Source: Mesorhabditis belari (taxonomy: Eukaryota; Nematoda; Chromadorea; Rhabditida; Rhabditidae). From it: DNA of 64,000 nt. The notes beneath the pieces are model-generated. The model saw only the letters and a list, made by a program, of their open reading frames with translations. It was not told where the DNA came from and ran no database searches. Location of the stretch: positions 1,376,001 through 1,440,000 of the forward strand of contig CAUEEP010000935.1 of assembly GCA_958450365.1 (NCBI GenBank), read 5' to 3'. The position numbers and the translations under genes were made by a program. Positions within the stretch are counted from its first letter, which is position 1. Each line of letters starts with the position of its first letter. Of the stretch, positions 55,276-64,000 are shown piece by piece.

Positions 55276-55541
55276 TGCGAGAGACACCTAAATAAAGGAT
55301 TTCATTCAGGCTGCCTACAACATCATTCTCCAGAAATTTCAAGTAGATTGAGCTCCTCATTTCAGCCAATAGAACATAGAAATAGAAATTTATTAAAATC
55401 TTTTGTGGAACAATTTAACACGTAATATATCCTGTGACCATCCAAATTATAAACCCGTATAACGTAAAACATCCGAATCGTTAAACAAAACAAACATAAA
55501 ATTACAAATGCACAAACAATGAGCATTCCAAATCGTTTTTA

Positions 55542-58500
55542 TTAAAGCAACACGCCCTTGGCGTTGATCTTGAGATATTCGTCGACAAGTTCTTCTTCTA
55601 TGAGCATCTTGATGTCCTAAAAGATCAATTGAGTAAGTCAATTTGGAAAAGAGCAAACCTTTTGTGCCATAAGCTTTTGAATTTGCTCGACTTGTGCTGG
55701 ATTTGCATATTTAGCCCAATGAAGATGCAAGGCTCGGGACCAAACACAACTCTTTGCCCCTTGCATGTATGCCTAAAAGTATGAACATGTCATAACAGTT
55801 AAATTCGATAAACTAACTTCATACGCATTTTCGATTTCATTTCGTTCGATGAAGAGACTAATCAGTTGACACCAAAAGAACGGTTCTTTTTGCCTAAACA
55901 AGTAAGTTGTAAGCGTCAAAGTTAACGTACATAGTAGCCACGTCTTGGTATTCTTTGATCAATAAACGCAAAGTCGTCTGGGCCGTCTCCTTCTGAAAAG
56001 AGTCTAGAACAAGCAATTTAACAAAACAAACCGTTTCCAATCTCAACATAATATGCTCAAAGACTCGTCGAGAAAAATACGTTCGCGTTACTGCCAAAAT
56101 TCGTGAATCAACGATATTCTTTGATGCAATGGCTAAAATTTTTCCTTGATTTTCGTTACAAACGCTCAAATTCTAATAATCTTTTATTTAACGACTAAAC
56201 TTGCCTTTTTGATGTTCATCTCGAAGTCTTTTTCCAAAGATAGTTCGCTGCAAGAAAGGCCTCGTGATGTGCGATTCACATTCCATTTTGCGCAGTTGAA
56301 TATCACTTGGATACCTTTGCGTTCCAAAAGACAAAATTTCGTAAAGTTTTGATGAGCCATTGCGGTATCGTTTCTGAATGTCAAATAATTTTACGTAGAA
56401 AAAATGCAAATGTCTTACATTGTGACCCTCAATTAACTTCGCGGCTTCTCGAATAGCAAATGCCCCATCAAAATCAATATTAAGAGTTGTGACCAAACTT
56501 CGCATTGCTTTCCAGCGAGATTCAAATCTAAACTTTATTTCCTCAATCCGCCATATCGAGCCAACCAAACCTTTCCTTCGAGGCACCTTGTCCAACCACA
56601 TATTGTAGATGCATAAAAAGTACAGAGAAGATTGTAGCCGGTTGATAAAGCCCAAGTGGCGTCAACTGAAAGAAGACCTTTTCAAAAATTTTATATGTAC
56701 ATATTTTACATTTTTTGAGTGATGGAAATCTATTTTGCTTTAAAAAACTGTTACAAAGTCGTAATGTGTTTAGCAAAGTATTTGATTCACCTCAGTTTCC
56801 ATGGTCATACTAGTGTAAAATCCTTCGCGTTGAGTCCATGCTTGAACTCCCAAGAGTACTTCTGGCCCCGACAACTTTGGTTCTTCACTGATTTTTGCCA
56901 ATAGCTGAAATGATTCCAATATAGATCACTTATAAAAATCATTACATCTTTGGTAGCCGGAAAAACATCTGTTGCAACTTTTGTTAGAAGCCAAATCGTA
57001 AACGATGGACGGTCCACTATCTGCAATTCAAAAAATGGCAGCATTACCATAAGGGATTACCTGAATCAATAAGTATAGCAGTGTCGCATAAAGCGAAAAT
57101 ATCATTGGATCCTCAATGCTTAAAAAATTCTTCTTGCAAGAAATGTCTTCTGAGATTTGAGACCAAATCTAGAAGCATGAGTAATTGCTAAAAAAAAACT
57201 GAATTAGCTACCACTGCGATCGCCTTTATAAAAACGAGTTGCATTTGACTAGTGCGTGCAGTTTCGAACCATTTCGCAGCCTAAATATATTCGTTTGCAA
57301 ACAAGCGATGAATGCAAACCTCTCGCATTGCCAAAATAGATGGATATATAACAATCTTTCTTTCATTGCCCACTTTTTGAAGCTCCATAGTTAACCTAAA
57401 AAACAAATAACTTAAAGATTGAAAAGGGCTGAAAAATTACTAACTTACATGCTAATTTGTTTGAGCAATTCTCGCAGCTTCCCGGTAGCGTCCATATTCT
57501 CGTCATCAACGTCATCAAAAATTCTACAAATAAATAGCTTGTTAGTAATGAAATTAATATTAACCTTAACACCCGAAAAGATAGATGAATCCGAGCAACT
57601 GTTTTGTTCGAAACCTCTATTGAGAGCTTCTTACAAAGACGATCGACAAATAAATCTAAGACAGTTAAATTTAAAAAAACTCATTTAACCTAAACCGAGA
57701 TTCTTAGGCACACGAGAGTCGATGTTAAATCCACCAAACTCTTTAGCAATAAGCGGAATCGAATCCCACTAAAACTTGGGTTTCTAAATATTTAATATAC
57801 ATTAAAATAACCATAAAAGGTCGTCGGCGTCCAAACGTATTTGGTAATCGAATTGCGAACAGAGCTACACGATCATTATCAATGTTGGGGAGATTTAGGT
57901 CTTCGAATCTAATCAGGCGAGACCAATCCTCTGCCTAAAAATACCAATCTTCTTCTAACGAACTCTTTCAGTACTACAGCATGACGGAATCCTGGGATTT
58001 TACCGTAAAGTCGTCATTGCTTATTCGAATGGGCCGGCAATAATAATTCTCACGGAGTCGCTCCAATTCTGCCCAGAGCTTAGCACGAGCAAGCTGATAT
58101 TCGTATTTTGCTGCAATCCCTTTGACCATTCTAAGAAAAAAATATAAAAATTTAAAAAAAATAATTAACTGTGTTTCCAGGAAATGCAGCTCTTGATTTT
58201 CTTCGGCGATTTCAGGCTCAGCGTAAGTTTCGTTAGCATTCCAGTTTTTCCACACTGAAAACAAGATGTTTACTGGATGTATTAAAAAACTTACAGATTG
58301 CATTTGCATCTCCAATCTTTGCTGCGCCGCTATCCCAATAACCTTCCAGCGATTTTGCAATTTGTTCAAGCTAAAAGGGAAAATGAACCCATATTTGAAT
58401 GTCTCGCAGAACCTTTTTCTTATCCCGAGAATCCAGATCTGCGACAAACTGCGCGGGGATCCACAAATGTCCAAGTATCGCCTAAACCCATTAATATTTT

Positions 58501-61500
58501 TGTAGTTCAATCAAAAATTACTTGAGAGAAAGCAACAGCTTTTGCAGCCGAGCCCGATTGAATGAGGTGCTCAGTTCGTCGTTGCAGCAACAACAGAATC
58601 GCTCCCTTTTTGGTTTTGTCATCTGTCAGATTTCGGGGAACACTAAAATGTGTTTGTTGCTCAAAACGTATGCTTGCCAGAATTTTATAAGTGGCTACTT
58701 TTCGGAAAATTATGTATGGATGTACGTTCAATATCAATTAAAATTTTTTAATATTCTTTGAAGTACTTGTATTCTCCTCGCAGTATTGCATCCAATCTTT
58801 TAATGGCTTCATTGAAAATCTCGTCCTAAATGAATCGATAATGACGTTGAAGAAAGAAATTTACAATTCGCTTCGCATTATAAAACTTCATATCGTAAAG
58901 CAAAGTGTCAATCCATAAATCCCAAAAATTGGGATCAGAAGCAAATGCTTGAATTTTTGAAGTGAACAACCTACAAAAACCATATAAAACCAAGTTCAGA
59001 TTTAAACTGACGTATTCATTTCTTCTTCGGTCAATACTTCCTTTTTTACCGAAATCGCCACTTTGAAAAGCATTAACGAACTAGGGACTTCCTTTGTTGC
59101 TGCATCGATTTTGCTCATCTGAAAGTTTTTGTGTAGCAATATTTTCATTCCCAATTTAAACAAATACCTTGACAGCCAAATACTGTTGTTCCGTCGGTGG
59201 AGCTTCTCCTGCGTCTTGGAGTTTAATTGCTTGGTGTTCGTGATCGGCATCTTCTAGTTCAAGCTTTTTAATCCATAACGACTCAATAGCAACTCGTTTG
59301 CTTGTTGAATTAGCTCTTGCCTTATTCAGCGCTTCATTAATATCCTAAAGTTGAAGCTGATAAAAGGAAACATCGACGAACAAACTTTCAGCTTTTCTTT
59401 TATTCGTCTTGACTTTCCCCCTCCTTTAATTTCGATAAGCATTTGATCGGTGGAAATGTCTTCATTTTTGCTCATCTGCATGTCTGTTTCTTCGTCCTAA
59501 TATCAGAATTTAAAAATACATTTTTAGCAGCAAACCACAGTCGTTGGTCTATCCAAACGTCCACTGCTTAAAGGCATGTAATCAACAATTGGACCACATT
59601 TACTAAAAAATAACAGTTTTAAAAGCAATAAGAATAAAAAATTACGTGGCGAAGTAATTCTCTGGATTTGCAGACCAACGAATTCGGCGGTCAAAAATGC
59701 GTTTTGGCTTTGCTTTCGAAAACGTTCCTTCACCGTAGATTTCCTAAACGCTAGTCATTTACGAAAAAGTTAACTTTGAAAATACCCTTGACCATTGCTC
59801 ATAAAACTGTCGTTGCGTCTGCGCAATCCGTGGTCCAAGGACGATCAAACACTTTATATTATACTAAAAAAGGATATATCATTGGTCAAAAACATTTGAA
59901 GTACCTGAACTCTTTCTCGTTTATAAACGTGATCATGCTGAAAAAGCTCAATGCTAGGCTCTCTAAAAATTGTAAAATTAGAGATCATGGATAAATTACA
60001 CCTGTCAAAAATAGTTGCACGATCAAATCCAAGCCTGCTTGTAACATCTAGATTTTTCACATCAAGGAAGCACCATTTTTCTTTTGGTCTTCGTTTGCGA
60101 GAAGCGCCGGAACTAAAGGATGCCGTTATTAGAACACATACAATTCTGCACCTTGGAGATGATGAAGAGTCTCGACGATGGCGTTTCTTTCTGAAAGTTT
60201 TAGATTATAGGACTGAACTTTTCCCTCTTTAAAACTTGCGCACAAAATTGAATACTTTGAGTGACGAGAGCGTTTTCTGCTATGATCGCTAGAACTGGAC
60301 GAAGACGAGCTATCACGGTGACGTCTTTTCTTGCGTTTTGAATCCTACAAGTTAAAAACGTTATAGCCTGAGACAGCTTTTCTTTTACAAAAGCATTCTA
60401 CATGTTTCCTATTGAACAGATACCTTTCGGCCAGAGGAGCGTGACTTCTTTCGACGTCGATTTCGATCTGCATCGCTTAAAGATTTGCGCTTCTTCTTAT
60501 CGCTTCTTCGGGACGTTGAAATTTCGTCTTTTGCCTGAGTTAACTAAATTTCATTTTGACGTATTATATAAAAAGACTTGAAACCTGGACATTTGCAGGT
60601 CTTTGTTGAGACGACGATTGCTGTGATTCTGGTTTGTCTCCAGCGTTGAGTAAAAGCAGTTGATTCAAACGAAGCGGATTGACATTCCTAAAGTGACAAA
60701 GTACTTAAATTTGTCAACCTGACTCAAAACATACCGGAATTTTCCTTGTGCAACTCTTGATACTTGAACGCTGTTGTTAACCTTCGGGCGCAACATCTCC
60801 TCTTCGCGCTAAAATTTAACGAAAACTAAAATGAACAATAGCAAATATGACTTACCACTTCATCTTCTCCCCCTTCTCCATCCGAACATATAAGCGTACT
60901 CCGAGACTGAAAACATTGCCACATTTTTAATTTACAAGTTTTTCATTCAGCACTCTGTTTGCTCAAAAAAATTTAATTGATACCTTTGGGGCTCCGTCGC
61001 TATCGCTGTCACTGTCACCATGATTGGTCACTCTTGGCGCTCTGCGATTGTCCTTCCACCTCTCAAGCCGTCTCCTTTTGGCTTCTCTTTCTCTTCGATC
61101 TCGTTCGTGCTAAAGTTACTAAGAAATACCGCATATTCTTTGGCAAATATTTACCTCAGCACTTCTGTCTAGCTGAAGTTTCTGATAAAGCAGCATTTCT
61201 TGTTGTTTGGCATGTTCGGCTTCTTGTGACAATTTAGAGGGAAATGTGCTAAATTCAACATTGATAATTCAAATACAGAAACCTTTAGCTCACGAGAATC
61301 GGTTCTCATTGCTTCTCGATGTTCCCATTGCTTGTGGTGTCTAGAATGGAATGGCGGTGTTAAAAATACGAAAGTACTTACCATATTATTAGCCGAGACA
61401 CTGGCAAAAATTGATCTTGTTGCCTAAAAAACAAATGCTTGACACCAGTACACTTTAGTACTAACCTGGCTTCCATTTGATTCATCATTTTTTTCATACT

Positions 61501-61516
61501 TTTGCTCTTGATTCAT
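55542..61516 (-). CDS. nrde-2: NRDE2, nuclear RNAi / RNA surveillance factor
   Basis: NRDE2 acts in the nucleus. In C. elegans it is recruited by Argonautes of nuclear RNAi to pre-mRNA, and in mammals it binds MTR4 and limits exosome decay. The gene starts at ATG 61516 (MNQEQKYEKNDES) and ends at TAA 55542. The N-terminus is charged, with coiled-coil-like RR/RE (HERDRREREAKRRRLERW), an acidic SDSDSDG patch and SR-like KKRRHRDSSSSSSSD. Then comes the MTR4-binding-type block: KWCFLDVKNLDVTSRLGFDR and ELFQHDHVYKRERVQ, matching human FVWLEDIQAVTGETFRTD and SLYRGDIARYKRK. HAT/TPR-like repeats follow (PNFWDLWIDTLLYDMKF; WSRLIRFEDLNLP). The C-terminus QGAKSCVWSRALHLHWAKYA and QIQKLMAQK parallels human KALQNCPWAKVLYLDAVEY and EILDLMTEK. 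About thirty small introns are present and only key exons were verified. Confidence 0.92.
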
Positions 61517-61952
61517 CGTTTACCCGTATTGATTGTTCTAAACTTGTACTTTATTTTTTTCCACTGGGCAAACATGGTCCGACTGAGCTGAGAAAACATT
61601 TTAACTTTTCCTTTATTATGTAATTTGTGCCCATAGGTTAAATGTAGTAAAACAGTAGCTACGACTTCTCAAAAAAGTGTTTTTTCATTCAGTGCCGTAA
61701 TTCAATCAAATGCCTTGCCATCAACTGATATTTCTTAAATCCATCTGGAAACCAATCGGATCGATATAAATTTGCCAAAACACGGCTGTGCAATCTACTC
61801 ATCCAAAAAAGTTTTATTTCAGCAAAACAAGAGGTATTTTTTAAAGGCAATGAGATCATCGGATAAAAGCATAAAAGTGAAAATGTGAAAAATGTTATTA
61901 AGGAAACAAAAACAACAATAATCAAGTATTTCAAAGTTATAGACGAAATTTG

Positions 61953-64000
61953 TTAGATGATGGGTCCCATCGCTTCTTGTTTCTCAGCAATCACCTAAAA
62001 TATTCCATTAATATGATGGAAGAAGAAAACTGTACATCGTCACGTTGTCTAATCAGCAAACTCCGTTCGGCACTGTTCCCTCCACAAATTGTAATTGACT
62101 TCAGCTGCAAAAGGACATAAAGAATCATTGAAAAAATACATTGAAACAACTTACCTTTCCCTTAGAACTAGCAATGACATACACCGTTTTGATCATCGCA
62201 CTAGCCAGCTCCTCGGTGTACGGCGTATCATTTGGGAAAAATGCTGGTGCGATCAACTAAATGAACAAAGATCGGAGTGGTTAATGATGAACTTTCATCT
62301 TACTTAAAACCCACCACTTTTGTTTTTCCCTCATCTAGCGCGGCTTCAATGGCAGAATCATACCCATTTCGAGTTATCGCTCCCTGATCCCCGCCACCGC
62401 CGCGTACAATACCGATCGCAATCACTAAAATATAAATTTCACAAGCTCGTAAAAGTTTATCTTACAAAATTCCCGCGACGTTCCTTGCGATACACACAAT
62501 TTAATAGTCTTATTGTGCATAATTTGACGGCAAGATGCTTTCATCATATCAGAAACCTAAAAGGCGAGTTTGAAATTTAAAAGCAACAACGACCTGATGT
62601 GTGATATCAAAACGTTCAAAAAGCCATGCAGAGAAATTTGATACTGGTTTTCCTGTCATATCTGCATCCGCAACAACGGCATCAAATTCGGGAACGTTTC
62701 CTCCATGGAAACAGGCTTCCAGCTATAATATTTGAATACAAGTATAAAATTTCAATGTTTTGTTATACCTCTTGTTTTGCAATGAGCTCTGACACTTTGA
62801 CGACCTCTTTAAATCGTTCCAATTTTCTTACAGCTAAAAATCATCGTGTTAAAAAAGTTTGAAGACTCATGCTACCTTCAGGATTTCCGATGGATCTGAA
62901 TGAGGAGGTGGGAGTGAACTGAACTTGTTGCAGATGACTGTAGCAATCAACTAAAAATAAAAATGAATTGTTTCTCTACTACATATTTAAAAACCGTCAC
63001 TAAATCGTCGTCTACGGCTCCCAGTGCTCTTGGCTGAATTGATTGAATCTTTTCTTCCAAGCTTTACCATCGGAGAAGCATTTTGTCCAGAAGTCTTGGG
63101 ACCAACTAAAGACGTAAAAAAAGACTTTCTAAAAATATTGACTTTTACCTGAGCTAAGTCCTCGTTTTAAAAGACCACTAATTCTATGCAATGTTGAGCT
63201 ACTGAAGCCACTGTTTCGGAGTCCACTCTTTGGAGTTGTAATTTCTGAACAAAGCGTTGCTAAATTAGGTAATGTCAACTGTACCCGTAGTTTTGAGAGG
63301 AGTAGTTGGCAAATCTGGCTGTTTGAAGCTTCGCTTTGGCGTAATCAAACTTGTTGAAGCTGATGCATCTATCTGAAACAAAACCGAAGTTCTAAAATAA
63401 ATAAAAAGCCCAACCATTGACTGGGAAGCGGAAAACTGCACGCCCCGAATTGATTGGCGATCAGATTGAGAGTCATCGGTTTGGTCTGCCTGAAGATTTC
63501 GCCGACCCACTAAAATTTTAGTTGGATAAAAGTTTCAAAACACGTAGATGTCTAAATAAAAGCGATAAAAACGTACTATTATAGCTACCTTTGCGACTTG
63601 GGACCAAAAACATCTCTTCGTTCTCTTTGCCTTCTTCGTATTCAGGGGATTCACGAATCTGGAATAGAAAATTAAGTGTCGTTTAGTGTAGGTTTGATTG
63701 AAGCGTAAATGAGAAGTAAAACATTACGGAACTAACTATAAGAAAAGAAACGTTTGAACAAAACTAGTGAAGTTAGTACATCGCCAAAGAAATACCGGTT
63801 GCTCGCAAATGAAACTTTTGAGGTGAGTGTTACGTTTGATCGAAAGTGGCAACTGATGAGGTGCGTCGCTCTAGAAAAATGAAGGTGGCTTTTTCAAAAC
63901 CCTGATATTTTTAACCTCGGGTGTGGTTTCGCGCTCAACAATAGTGTCAAATATTTGTTTGGATGGTTTCTGAACTAAGTTTTTCTACTTTACTTGTCAT
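61953..64000 (-). CDS. Divergent macro-domain-like protein, 5' end uncertain
   Basis: Minus-strand exons run from the window edge to TAA 61953 (...QEAMGPII). The first visible exon, KPSKQIFDTIVERETTPE at about 63980-63920, follows a good acceptor, so the true start probably lies beyond the window. The N-terminal half is disordered and basic (TPKRSFKQPDLPTTPLKTTG; SGLLKRGLSSG; NASPMVKLGRKDSINSAKST). A folded C-terminal half begins near VICNKFSSLPPPHSDPSE. It includes FDAVVADADMTGKPVSNFSA, IKLCVSQGTSREFLIAIGIV-RGGGGDQGAI, KVLIAPAFFPNDTPYTEELA and KLKSITICGG. The order beta-strand, ...GGGG.xGAI, VxxIAPxFF, amphipathic helix, KSIxIxGG resembles a macro domain (ADP-ribose binding), but the usual NAAN motif is not seen. 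The orthologue is not recognised. It is 436 bp upstream of NRDE2 in the same direction. Confidence 0.6.

Overview
The window looks like chromosomal DNA from a free-living or otherwise uncharacterised nematode. The evidence is a hedgehog-related ground-like type gene, a CHK/DUF1679 kinase-like gene, NRDE2, many small introns (about 37-60 nt, acceptors mostly TTTTAG or ATTTAG), a possible trans-splice acceptor directly before an ATG, and an interstitial array of TTAGGC-like hexamers, the nematode telomere unit. I cannot name the species. Acceptors ending TTTAG rather than TTTTCAG argue against Caenorhabditis.

Region 1, about 1-15.6 kb, is repeat-rich and I see no complete gene in it. It holds minisatellites, an inverted duplication (about 2.03-3.0 kb against 8.62-9.72 kb), several foldback MITEs, tRNA-like sequences, and broken mariner transposase copies. 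One mariner copy is interrupted by a MITE flanked by a TA duplication.

Region 2, 15.6-28.2 kb, is a compact gene block. It contains a CHK kinase-like gene (-), cyclin K (-), a C1orf43/NICE-3 homologue (+), an EGF-like single-pass membrane protein (+) and a GNAT acetyltransferase (+). Cyclin K and C1orf43 are divergent across a 576-bp gap. The membrane-protein gene follows C1orf43 after only 182 bp.

Region 3, 28-45.4 kb, holds one long, intron-swollen gene (-, 30.6-35.7 kb). It encodes a secreted Pro/Gln-rich, probably ground-like protein whose introns carry hairpin elements and a 13-bp minisatellite. Around it are foldback elements with TATGTCGTAGCC ends, a Merlin/ISXO2-like transposase remnant, the TTAGGC-like array, a non-LTR retrotransposon 3' end, tRNA-headed SINE-like copies and a 140-160-bp tandem repeat.

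Region 4, 45.4-64 kb, starts with a Pax-1/9 type paired-domain gene (+). It converges on four tightly packed minus-strand genes: a divergent macro-domain-like protein (5' end outside or at the window edge), NRDE2, APC10/DOC1 and MMS19. Their gaps are 436, 266 and 185 bp, so they may form a polycistronic unit of nuclear maintenance genes. All exon models were derived by hand from reading-frame continuity and splice consensus. The NRDE2 and MMS19 models were checked only at diagnostic exons.
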